DNA of 64,000 nt from Arcobacter sp. F155 (GTDB taxonomy: Bacteria; Campylobacterota; Campylobacteria; Campylobacterales; Arcobacteraceae). Under the pieces are notes generated by a model. It did no database searches. It worked only from the letters and a program-made list of their open reading frames with translations, and had not been told where the DNA came from. The position numbers and the translations under genes were made by a program. Shown one piece after another: positions 24,265-32,569 of the stretch; positions within the stretch are counted from its first letter, which is position 1; every line of letters begins with the position of its first letter. The DNA is taken from positions 1 through 64,000 of the forward strand of contig NZ_PDJU01000005.1 in assembly GCF_004116455.1 (NCBI RefSeq). The letters run 5' to 3'.

Positions 24265-26109
24265 ATGGCTGAAGACAAACTAATTAATTTAAATGATAAG
24301 AATGAAGTACATGAATTTTTTAATCAGATATTTAATCAATTTTCAGAAAAAGAGTTATTAGATACTTTATTAAATGAACTAAATACAGAGTTTAATAGTG
24401 ATTATAAAGAACAAATAAACAACTGGTTTTCTATTTGTATTGACGAAAACAAAATAGAGGATAATACCTTTTGTCTTGGTCAGGCTATTACAGGAATTAC
24501 TAAAATACAAAAAAGTTTAAATCCAACTAGAGATGAGATTAATACTTATATTAAAGATTTTAGAATTGATATATTAGATGGTATTAAAAAAACATTTAAT
24601 AGTTTTGAATCTGATAAGATGAAAAATGAATATTTTTTAAGCTTATTTAAAAGTAAAAAAATTGATATAAAAAATATTAAAGAATTTTCAAAAACTACTG
24701 ATGAAAAAGTTTTCTTCTTATTAAGAAAATTAAAGTTAGTCTCCTTTTATAATTGTTATTTTGAGAATGATAATTTAGATATGTTACAGGATGCAATAGT
24801 TCACTTTGATTTTTGTATATTTGGAAGTAATGTAAACATTTTAAACTACAAAACTTTTAAAAACAAGAGCTTATTTTTTGACTGTGAATTTAAGAATAAA
24901 GTTATATTAAATAATAAAGTTTTTAATAATGAATTGTTTCAAAATTGTAGAATTAATAACTTACAAGCAACAAGTTGTAAATTTGAAAAACAAATTTTTA
25001 ATGATGTTTTAAAAGAAAATCATGGAATAAGATACAATAAAATAAAAATTATTGAATGTCAGTTTAATGATTTTTTTTGTCTTCCTAATGTTAAAGGAAT
25101 AAAAATCAATAAATTGGAAATAGTTAACTCAACATTTGAAAGGAGCTTTTATTGTCAACTAGCTGAGAATACAGATTCCATATTTATCGGTATGTCTACT
25201 TTTAACTCTGATGCAATAATTAGTTCAAAAAACTTGAAAAAACTAGTAATTCAACAATCAAACTTTAATGCCAATACAAGCTTTGAGAATATGAAAGTAA
25301 ACATTATTAACTTAAAAGACTCTATTTTTAATAATAATTGTAATTTTTTTAAAATTGAAATTTCTAATCACAATAGTTTTCAAAATACAACATTCAATGG
25401 AAGTGTTAATTTTAGTAAAGCAAAGTTTGAATCAATAAATTTTTCAAATACTAATTTTTTAAGTAGTGTGGATTTTTCAGAAATAAAAGATGTAAATGAA
25501 AAAGAAATTGACTCATCCATAGTTAAGGATAGAAAAACTGCAAGATTAATTAAAAGTAAGTTAGATGAATCGGATAATATAATTGAGTCTAATCATTTTT
25601 ATGCTATTGAAATGAAAAAAAGAGAAAAAGAACTAAAAAAAGATATAGAAAAAGGAAAAAACTTTTTTGAATATCTAGTATTTTTATTTCATGGATTATC
25701 ATCAAATCATTCACAAAATTGGTTACTCTCATTGTTTTGGATTCTTTTTATTTCTTTTGAGTATACATTTATTGTACAGTTAGATATTAAGAATGCTTTT
25801 TTTTCAATATCACTTGTAGTTTTATTTATGATTGTAAGTTTTATAGTGGGAATAGTTTTAAAAAATTATATAGATAATAAACCTATTCATACTGGACTTA
25901 TGTGTTTCTTTCTAACTACACTATATCTTATGTATGGACTTGCTACAGCTGATTTTAATTTAAACTGCTTATCAAATAATATAAACCCATTTTCTATTAT
26001 GACAGAGTTTTCAGAACTTACATTTTTAACACTAGTTTATAAAGTAACAATCGCCTATTTAATCTACCAACTTATAGTTTCAATCCGTCAAAACACAAGA
26101 CGGAAATAA
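24265..26109 (+). CDS. Pentapeptide-repeat-like protein with C-terminal four-helix membrane domain
   Basis: 614 residues. N-terminal helical region (1-150), then about 250 residues of irregular pentapeptide-like repeats (NCYFEN, DCEFKN, NSTFER, DSIFNNN, NTTFNGSVNFSKAKF, SNTNFLSSVDF), which should form a right-handed beta helix. A linker DRKTARLIKSKLDESDNIIESNHFYAIEM and a charged helix follow; such a linker occurs in a recurrent family of pentapeptide-membrane proteins in variable loci. The last 150 residues hold about four helices starting SSNHSQNWLLSLFWI. Function unknown. It is more A/T-rich and richer in Asn, Lys, Ile and Phe than its neighbours, has its own promoter, and interrupts a conserved operon, so recent gain is likely. 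Confidence 0.7.
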   Translation: MAEDKLINLNDKNEVHEFFNQIFNQFSEKELLDTLLNELNTEFNSDYKEQINNWFSICIDENKIEDNTFCLGQAITGITKIQKSLNPTRDEINTYIKDFRIDILDGIKKTFNSFESDKMKNEYFLSLFKSKKIDIKNIKEFSKTTDEKVFFLLRKLKLVSFYNCYFENDNLDMLQDAIVHFDFCIFGSNVNILNYKTFKNKSLFFDCEFKNKVILNNKVFNNELFQNCRINNLQATSCKFEKQIFNDVLKENHGIRYNKIKIIECQFNDFFCLPNVKGIKINKLEIVNSTFERSFYCQLAENTDSIFIGMSTFNSDAIISSKNLKKLVIQQSNFNANTSFENMKVNIINLKDSIFNNNCNFFKIEISNHNSFQNTTFNGSVNFSKAKFESINFSNTNFLSSVDFSEIKDVNEKEIDSSIVKDRKTARLIKSKLDESDNIIESNHFYAIEMKKREKELKKDIEKGKNFFEYLVFLFHGLSSNHSQNWLLSLFWILFISFEYTFIVQLDIKNAFFSISLVVLFMIVSFIVGIVLKNYIDNKPIHTGLMCFFLTTLYLMYGLATADFNLNCLSNNINPFSIMTEFSELTFLTLVYKVTIAYLIYQLIVSIRQNTRRK

Positions 26110-26120
26110 ACTCCTAACAA

Positions 26121-26181
26121 AAAGGTTTATTAATAATATATGTTTAATTCTTTTTAATATAAAATTATTATTTAAACCTTT
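26121..26181. repeat. Inverted repeat between the two accessory genes
   Basis: AAAGGTTTA (26121-26129) and TAAACCTTT (26173-26181) are exact complements; AT-rich sequence inside adds further pairing (TAATAAT against ATTATTA). The right arm ends directly before the ATG-GGAG region of the next gene and could regulate its translation or end the upstream transcript. Confidence 0.45.
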
Positions 26182-26193
26182 ATGGAGAAAAAC

Positions 26194-26688
26194 ATGGAAA
26201 ACACAATGAGTGCACCTCAAAAGGGTTTGTTATATTATTTTAATAGAATCACATCAAACGATGGAAAAGATTGGTTCTTAACTTTAACATGGATTTTTGT
26301 TTTTGAAATCATCTCATCTATTATTGAATACTATAATTTAAGTATTGCTAGAACATATGTTATTGATATTCAAGATGGAGTATTCAAAGAGTTTTTAATA
26401 GCAATATTCGTGACATTTTTTATTTGGCACTTTGTTTACAGTATTGTAAATATGCATAGAAATCAGTTCTATTTTCTTATCATGTATGGACTTTTAGGTT
26501 TATATTTTTATATCACAAAAGATATGACTTTTAATCTATTATTTCACAATATCATCAATCCTTTTGAGTTTGAATTCAATGGCTTTGGGATTTATACAAT
26601 TGTTCAATTTACAATTAAACTAATCATCATATATCTGATTTTTAAAATGTTTCAAGGTTTCAAGTACAGTAAGCTAAAAAATAGCTAG
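26194..26688 (+). CDS. Small four-helix membrane protein related to the preceding gene's C-terminus
   Basis: 164 residues from the ATG at 26194, chosen because GGAG lies 7 nt upstream; the ATG at 26182 contains that GGAG and would add 4 residues. Four hydrophobic segments (about 32-52, 69-92, 100-118, 134-155). It aligns by eye with the last 150 residues of the upstream protein: SNDGKDWFLTLTWIF against SNHSQNWLLSLFWIL; then MYGLLGL and TFNLL with IINPF against MYGLATA, NLNCL and NINPF; then KLIIIYLIF against KVTIAYLIY. It thus looks like a stand-alone version of that membrane domain. No known function; probably acts with its neighbour. Confidence 0.65.
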   Translation: MENTMSAPQKGLLYYFNRITSNDGKDWFLTLTWIFVFEIISSIIEYYNLSIARTYVIDIQDGVFKEFLIAIFVTFFIWHFVYSIVNMHRNQFYFLIMYGLLGLYFYITKDMTFNLLFHNIINPFEFEFNGFGIYTIVQFTIKLIIIYLIFKMFQGFKYSKLKNS

Positions 26689-26764
26689 AAAGCCATTTTT
26701 TATCCTTTTTTAGATATTATATTTGCTTAGATTTTAAAAGTAAAAATCTATAAAAGGATAATTC

Positions 26765-27109
26765 ATGGATTGGGGTAAAGTAACCTATATATTCTTTTCA
26801 CTAATGTCATTAACAACAACAGCAGGCTTCCTCTACGAGCCAAATGCAGTGGCGCTATTTTTAGCAGCAGGTGTTAATGTTATCTCAACAATTTTAAAAA
26901 TAGGTGTTAAAAACCTTTTAGCAGCAGAGTTATTAGCAAGTTCTTTAGTTGCTGATTTACACCTTATTCCAGCGTTCATGGTATTAACTTTTGTGGGTGA
27001 TGAATCAATGGCAATAGCCTTAGCAATCGGAGCTGTTGTAGCAAATCTTTTCTCAATAGCTTTAGCTTTAATTGAGAGTGCAAAAAGTCAAGATAAGGAA
27101 GATTATTAA
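26765..27109 (+). CDS. Small membrane protein, DUF6394-like
   Basis: 114 residues with three to four hydrophobic helices ([79 protein letters not shown]). The sequence type is known to me only from Campylobacterota beside leuS and is labelled DUF6394 in databases; function unknown. AAGGATAATTC precedes the ATG. It overlaps leuS by one base (TAATG), so the two are co-translated. It marks where the conserved operon resumes after the insertion. Confidence 0.75.
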   Translation: MDWGKVTYIFFSLMSLTTTAGFLYEPNAVALFLAAGVNVISTILKIGVKNLLAAELLASSLVADLHLIPAFMVLTFVGDESMAIALAIGAVVANLFSIALALIESAKSQDKEDY

Positions 27110-29574
27110 TGGAATATAGTCCAAAGAGTATTGAAAGTAAGTGGCAAAATTACTGGGTTGAAAATAAATCTTTTGAGCCAAGTGATGATTATAAAAAAGA
27201 TAAAAAATATATTTTAAGTATGTTCCCATATCCAAGTGGTAGAATCCACATGGGACACGTTAGAAACTACTGTTTAGGTGATGCAATCGCAAGATTCTTT
27301 AGAAAAGCAGACTTTAATGTTTTACATCCAATTGGATGGGATAGTTTTGGTATGCCAGCGGAAAATGCAGCTATCAAACATAAGCTTCACCCTAAAAAAT
27401 GGACTTATGAAAACATCGATTATATGAGAGACGAATTAAGAGCTTTAGGTCTTTCTTTTTCTGAAGAAAGAGAGTTCGCTACTTCTGATGAACTATACAC
27501 AAAGTGGGAACAAGAGTTCATTATCAAGATGTTTGAAGAAGGACTTCTTTATAGAAAATCTACAACTGTTAACTGGTGTCCACATGATTTAACTGTATTA
27601 GCAAATGAGCAGTTAGAAGAGGGATGCTGTTGGAGATGTGGAACAACTGTAGTTCAAAAAGAAATGCCAGGATATTATTTAGGAATTACTAAATATGCTC
27701 AAGAGTTACTTGACGATTTAAAAACACTTGAAGGTCAATGGCCATCACAAGTTTTAACTATGCAAGAGAACTGGATTGGTAGAAGTGAAGGTTTAGAGTT
27801 TAATCTTCTTTTATCAAAACAAGCAAAATATAAATTAGATAACCAATTCTCATCTTATCAAGTATTTACTACTAGACCAGATACAATTTATGGAATCTCT
27901 TATTCAGCTTTAGCACCAGAGCATCCAATTGTAAAATATATCGTTGATAATAAACTTCTTCCTGATAGTAAAATCAATGCAATTAAAGCTATGCAAAAAG
28001 TAAGTGAAAGAGATAGAGCAACTATGCCTAAAGAAGGTGTTTCTTTAGAGATTGATGTTATTCATCCACTTACTGGTGAGTCTATTCCTGTATGGGTTGC
28101 TAACTTCGTACTTGCTTCTTATGGTGGTGGGGCTGTTATGGCAGTTCCAGCTCATGACCAAAGAGACTTTGAGTTTGCTAGACAATATGATTTACCAATC
28201 AAACAAGTTATTGTTGGGAAAGATGGAATCTTATCTAACCAAACAGAAGCTTATACAGATGAAGGTGAATTAATCGATTCAGAAAGCTTTACTGGACTTA
28301 AAAACAACAAAGCTAAAAAAGCTATAATTTATCACTTCGAGCAAAACTCTCTTGGTAAAAAACAAATCAATTTCAAACTAAGAGATTGGGGAGTTTCTAG
28401 ACAAAGATATTGGGGCGCACCAATTCCATTTATTCACTGTGATGATTGTGGTTTAGTTCCTGAAAAACAAGAAAATCTTCCTGTTGCACTTCCAGAAGAT
28501 GTAGAAATTACAGGTGAGGGTAACCCACTTGATACTCATCCTACTTGGAAGCATACTACTTGTCCTTGCTGTGGTAAACCAGCAGTTAGAGAAACAGATA
28601 CTTTAGATACTTTTGTTCAGTCTTCTTGGTATTTCTTAAGATATGCTACAAACAACGCAAAATGGGAAAAAGAAGGAATCTCTAAAAAAGATAGTGATTA
28701 TTGGATGGATGTTGACCAATACATTGGTGGTATTGAGCACGCTATCTTACACTTACTTTACGCAAGATTCTTTACTAAAGTATTAAATGATTTAGGATAT
28801 ACAAACTCAAAAGAGCCATTTAAAAACCTACTTACTCAAGGTATGGTACTTAAAGATGGTGCTAAAATGTCTAAATCAAAAGGAAATGTAGTAGACCCTG
28901 ATTCTATTGTAGAAAAGTATGGAGCTGATACAGCTAGAATGTTTATTCTATTTGCTGCACCTCCAACAAAAGAGTTAGAGTGGAATGATTCAGCAGTAGA
29001 AGGTTCATTTAAATTTATTAAAAAGTTCTATGAAAGATCAGTAAATGTTACAGAAGATGCAGTTGCAAACTTTGAAAACATAGACCACTCTTCTTTATCA
29101 AAAGAAGAAAAAGAAGCTAGAAGAAAAGTATATGAAGCAGTTCAAAAAGCTGATGATGTATTCAATAAAACATATACATTTAATACTTTAATTGCTGCAT
29201 CTATGGAAGCAATGAATGCACTTCAAGCACAAAACAATGAACTTGTATGGGCAGAAGGTTACTATATCTTAACAAACATTTTAGAGCCAATTATTCCTCA
29301 TGCTTGTTGGGACTTAGCAGATAAACTATTTGCTAAAAAGAACTTCTCTTCAAAAATTGAAGTTAAAGAAGAAGTATTTACTTTAGATTCAATTGTTTTA
29401 GCTGTTACTATTAATGGTAAAAAAAGAGCAGAAGTAGAAGTAGCTCCAAGTGCTTCAAAAGAAGAGATTTTAGCTGCAGCAAAAGAGATTGCAGCAAAAT
29501 GGATTGATGGTAAAGAGTTAATCAAAGAGATTGTTGTACCAAATAAATTAGTTAACTTAGTTGTTAAGGGATAA
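27109..29574 (+). CDS. leuS: Leucyl-tRNA synthetase
   Basis: 821 residues. Class I synthetase: HIGH signature as HMGH in [16 protein letters not shown] (about 36-51), zinc-type cysteines in WCPHDL and CCWRCGT, the CP1 editing domain (about 220-400; [12 protein letters not shown]), and KMSKS at about 587-591 ([14 protein letters not shown]). Anticodon-binding and C-terminal domains follow. Charges tRNA-Leu and edits mischarged norvaline or isoleucine. Starts on the last base of the DUF6394 stop. Confidence 0.97.
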   Translation: MEYSPKSIESKWQNYWVENKSFEPSDDYKKDKKYILSMFPYPSGRIHMGHVRNYCLGDAIARFFRKADFNVLHPIGWDSFGMPAENAAIKHKLHPKKWTYENIDYMRDELRALGLSFSEEREFATSDELYTKWEQEFIIKMFEEGLLYRKSTTVNWCPHDLTVLANEQLEEGCCWRCGTTVVQKEMPGYYLGITKYAQELLDDLKTLEGQWPSQVLTMQENWIGRSEGLEFNLLLSKQAKYKLDNQFSSYQVFTTRPDTIYGISYSALAPEHPIVKYIVDNKLLPDSKINAIKAMQKVSERDRATMPKEGVSLEIDVIHPLTGESIPVWVANFVLASYGGGAVMAVPAHDQRDFEFARQYDLPIKQVIVGKDGILSNQTEAYTDEGELIDSESFTGLKNNKAKKAIIYHFEQNSLGKKQINFKLRDWGVSRQRYWGAPIPFIHCDDCGLVPEKQENLPVALPEDVEITGEGNPLDTHPTWKHTTCPCCGKPAVRETDTLDTFVQSSWYFLRYATNNAKWEKEGISKKDSDYWMDVDQYIGGIEHAILHLLYARFFTKVLNDLGYTNSKEPFKNLLTQGMVLKDGAKMSKSKGNVVDPDSIVEKYGADTARMFILFAAPPTKELEWNDSAVEGSFKFIKKFYERSVNVTEDAVANFENIDHSSLSKEEKEARRKVYEAVQKADDVFNKTYTFNTLIAASMEAMNALQAQNNELVWAEGYYILTNILEPIIPHACWDLADKLFAKKNFSSKIEVKEEVFTLDSIVLAVTINGKKRAEVEVAPSASKEEILAAAKEIAAKWIDGKELIKEIVVPNKLVNLVVKG

Positions 29575-29575
29575 G

Positions 29576-30085
29576 ATGAAAAATAGTCTATTAGTATTAT
29601 TAATAGTTTTTGTATTTACAGCTTGTGGTTACAAACCATCAAGTCACTATGCAAAAAGACAATTAGATGGTACTATCTATGTTAATTTAATTATTAACTT
29701 AGAAGACCCAAGAAATGCAGTAATTATCAAAGATGCAATGCATGAGCTAATAGTACATAGACTAGATTCAAAACTTGTATTTGATAAAAACTTAGCTGAT
29801 ACGATTTTAGATGTAAAACTAAACTCAGTATCAATGCAAGAACTGCAAGATGATGAAGATGGTTATAATAACCTTTATAGAGCTATTGTAAAAATTACAG
29901 TTGCATATGAAAAAGATGGAAGAAAAAAATCTTTTGCAGTTAGTGGAGATTATGAATTCTCTATTAACAAAGGTGCAACTATTACAGACTCAAAAAGATT
30001 TGAAGCTATTAGAAATGCAGCTAATAAAGCTTTAGAAGAGGTTATTTCTAAATTAGCAGTGCAATCTTTTGAAAAAAAGAAGTAG
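29576..30085 (+). CDS. lptE: Lipoprotein, LPS assembly protein LptE-like
   Basis: 169 residues from the ATG at 29576 (AAGGG 5 nt upstream); a longer frame from 29561 would put five polar residues ahead of the signal. A lipoprotein signal ends in VFTACGYKPSSHY, with the lipobox Cys near residue 17; the GYKPSS start of the mature part and its length fit LptE, which plugs the LptD channel for LPS insertion. Alpha-beta fold expected (DAMHELIVHRL, then paired strands). Position after leuS and before folC matches the Campylobacter order (Cj1090c). Sequence divergence makes LptE a context-aided call. Confidence 0.75.
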   Translation: MKNSLLVLLIVFVFTACGYKPSSHYAKRQLDGTIYVNLIINLEDPRNAVIIKDAMHELIVHRLDSKLVFDKNLADTILDVKLNSVSMQELQDDEDGYNNLYRAIVKITVAYEKDGRKKSFAVSGDYEFSINKGATITDSKRFEAIRNAANKALEEVISKLAVQSFEKKK

Positions 30086-31255
30086 ATGCTTATTGATTTT
30101 AAGAAAGCTTCTTTAGAAGAAGTATTACAGCACAAAACAATGTACTATGAGAAGATAGACTTCTCTATAGTACAAAACTCTTGGAAAATACTTTCAGAGC
30201 ACCTTGAGCTTCCTTTTATTATTCATATTGTTGGAACAAATGGAAAAGGAAGTACGGGAAGATTTTTATCTCATTACTTACATAAAAAAGGCTTTAGAAC
30301 CTTACATTACTCTTCTCCTCATATTATGAAATTCAATGAAAGAATATGGATAAATGGAAGAGATAGTAGTGATATAGAACTACAAATGGCTAGTTCAAAA
30401 CTTCAAGAGATATTGCCTTTAAATCTTTTAGAAAAACTAACTTATTTTGAATACACAACTCTTTTAGCCTTTGTTTTAAGTTCAAGTTTTGATTATCTAG
30501 TTTTAGAAGCAGGACTTGGTGGTGAGTTTGATGCAACAAATATTGCAAAAAATGACTTATCTCTTATTACTACAATTGGACTTGACCACCAAAGCTTTTT
30601 AGGTAACACAATAGAAGAAATTGCAAGAACTAAAATGCGTTCAGTGGATACTAAAATGCTAATTGGTTACCAAACTTCAAACAAAGTTTATGAAACTGCT
30701 TTAAAAGTTAAAGATGAACTAAAAGATGAGTTTGGACGAGATATAGTTATACAAATTGTTAAAGAGTTTGATAAGTATAGCTTAGATGAAAGATTTGCTT
30801 CATATTTAAAGCTTAATTTACATTTAGTAATAGAAGCATTAAAAGAGTTAAATATAGATATTGACCTTGATATTTTTAATGAAGTAAAACTATCAGGAAG
30901 ATGTGAAAAAATTAAAAAAAATATAACTATAGATGTGGGTCATAATCCCCTAGCAGCTACATTTTTAGCCAAAGAATTCAATAATAAAAAAGTACATTTA
31001 ATATATAATTCTTATGCAGACAAAGATTATAAAGAGGTTTTAACTATTTTAAAACCTATTGTTACAAAGATAACAATAATCGACTTAGATGACAAAAGAA
31101 TCGTAGATAAAAATAATTTATTGGAAATTTGCCATAATTTAAATATAATGGTAACTTCTTTAGAAAATATAGAACCAGATGAAGAGTATTTAGTTTTTGG
31201 TTCTTTTTTAGTTGTAGAAAAATTTTTAGAAAATATGAGATTAAATGAAGAATAG
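30086..31255 (+). CDS. folC: Folylpolyglutamate/dihydrofolate synthase
   Basis: 389 residues. Mur-ligase-type ATP-dependent enzyme that adds glutamate to dihydropteroate and to folates. The P-loop IVGTNGKGSTGRFL (about 49-62), FEYTTLLAF, LEAGLGGEFDATN and LITTIGLDHQSFLG blocks are present; the C-terminal domain opens with ITIDVGHNPLAA. Starts immediately after the lptE stop and overlaps the next gene by 11 nt. Confidence 0.93.
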   Translation: MLIDFKKASLEEVLQHKTMYYEKIDFSIVQNSWKILSEHLELPFIIHIVGTNGKGSTGRFLSHYLHKKGFRTLHYSSPHIMKFNERIWINGRDSSDIELQMASSKLQEILPLNLLEKLTYFEYTTLLAFVLSSSFDYLVLEAGLGGEFDATNIAKNDLSLITTIGLDHQSFLGNTIEEIARTKMRSVDTKMLIGYQTSNKVYETALKVKDELKDEFGRDIVIQIVKEFDKYSLDERFASYLKLNLHLVIEALKELNIDIDLDIFNEVKLSGRCEKIKKNITIDVGHNPLAATFLAKEFNNKKVHLIYNSYADKDYKEVLTILKPIVTKITIIDLDDKRIVDKNNLLEICHNLNIMVTSLENIEPDEEYLVFGSFLVVEKFLENMRLNEE

Positions 31256-32186
31256 ATTAATTATTACTGTTTCTGATGTACATGGAACAAAAGCCTTTAA
31301 TGTACATCAAATTGCAAAAAAACTTATTGTCTTTATTGTTCTTTTTGTTTTGCTTGTTATTGGTGGAGGTTCTTGGTTTATCAACAATTTAAGTGATAAA
31401 ATGGAGACTTTAAAAGAGCAAAAACAAAGAGAACTTGCGAAAAAAGAAGTAGAAATAGATAAAAAAGAGAAAGAGATTACAGCTCTAAATGAAAAAGAAC
31501 AAAAGCTACAGGCTCAAAATAAGTTCTATTCATTACAAATTAAAAGTAAAGTAGAAGATATTGATGCTTTAAGTTCAAAACTTGATGAAATAGAGTCAAT
31601 GATTGGTCTTAAAGATGAAAAAATAGAACAGCTTACTAAAGAGACTTTAGACTCAATTAGTGATAACACAAAGTATTTCACACTTTTAACTATACCCAAT
31701 GGTAGTCCATTAAAAAATACAAGGGTAACTTCTCAATATGGTTATAGAATACACCCAATTACAAAAAGAAAAAAGTTTCATAGGGGTATTGATTTAAGAG
31801 CAAGAATGAGAACACCAGTTAAAGCAACTGCAAATGGTGTTGTTGTTTATGTAAGGTCAAGGGACAGAGGAGACTTTGGTAGAGTTGTAAAACTACAACA
31901 TAGTTTTGGTTTTATGACTATTTATGCACACTTAAATAAAACAGAAGTAAAGCTTGGTGATGTAATTAGAAAAGGTCAAGTTATTGGTTTAAGTGGAAAT
32001 AGTGGACGAAGTAGTGCTGCACATTTACACTATGAAGTAAGATATGGTGGAAAAATATTAAATCCAAAAGACTTTATAACATGGAATTTTAAAAATTATG
32101 ATAAAATCTTTACTAAACAAAGGAGAGTTAAGTGGGAATCTTTGGTAAGGCTAATAAGCGAACAACACAAAATGGTGCTACAGTAA
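31245..32186 (+). CDS. M23 peptidoglycan endopeptidase with coiled coil
   Basis: 313 residues. A membrane anchor (LIVFIVLFVLLVIGGGSWFI, about 26-45), a long coiled coil (about 48-135) and a LytM/M23 domain (about 160-275). Zinc ligands appear in HRGIDLRA and in AHLHYEVRYGG. Enzymes of this layout trim peptide cross-links and shape the helical cell: Helicobacter Csd1/Csd2 and Campylobacter Pgp3 are the likely relatives, and the adjacent bactofilin supports that. Its last 55 nt encode the bactofilin start in another frame. Confidence 0.88.
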   Translation: MKNRLIITVSDVHGTKAFNVHQIAKKLIVFIVLFVLLVIGGGSWFINNLSDKMETLKEQKQRELAKKEVEIDKKEKEITALNEKEQKLQAQNKFYSLQIKSKVEDIDALSSKLDEIESMIGLKDEKIEQLTKETLDSISDNTKYFTLLTIPNGSPLKNTRVTSQYGYRIHPITKRKKFHRGIDLRARMRTPVKATANGVVVYVRSRDRGDFGRVVKLQHSFGFMTIYAHLNKTEVKLGDVIRKGQVIGLSGNSGRSSAAHLHYEVRYGGKILNPKDFITWNFKNYDKIFTKQRRVKWESLVRLISEQHKMVLQ

Positions 32187-32569
32187 TTGCCCACGGGACT
32201 TGTATAATCGGTGGAATTACTACTGAGGGTACAGTTCATATTGATGGAAAATTTGAAGGTGTTATATTAGAAGCCGATGTTATTTCAATTGGTAAAACAG
32301 GTGAAGTAATAGGTGATATAAAAGCTAATAACTTAATAGTTAGTGGACTTTTAGATGGTAAAATTGATTGTAATGAAGTACAAATTCTTTCAACTGGTAA
32401 AGTCATTGGAAATATGAAATACAATGAACTTAGTATTGAAGAAGATGGAAAATTTGAAGGTCAAGGTGTTAGAAAAGGTTCTAAACTGAAAAGTAGATAT
32501 GATGAAATAGAAAATAAACTAAATAATATCATTATCACACCGTCTCACCAGATTGAGCATGAATCATAA
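32132..32569 (+). CDS. ccmA: Bactofilin (CcmA-like)
   Basis: 145 residues. A central beta-helix of short repeats (GTVHIDGKFEGVI, GEVIGDIKANNLIVSG, GKVIGNMKYNELSI), flanked by short tails, is typical of bactofilins, which polymerise without nucleotide and position peptidoglycan enzymes. Start GTG at 32132 after AGGAGAG, inside the M23 gene; overlap 55 nt. The same pairing (csd1-ccmA) sets helical shape in Helicobacter. Overlaps the helicase gene by 11 nt. Confidence 0.9.
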   Translation: MGIFGKANKRTTQNGATVIAHGTCIIGGITTEGTVHIDGKFEGVILEADVISIGKTGEVIGDIKANNLIVSGLLDGKIDCNEVQILSTGKVIGNMKYNELSIEEDGKFEGQGVRKGSKLKSRYDEIENKLNNIIITPSHQIEHES

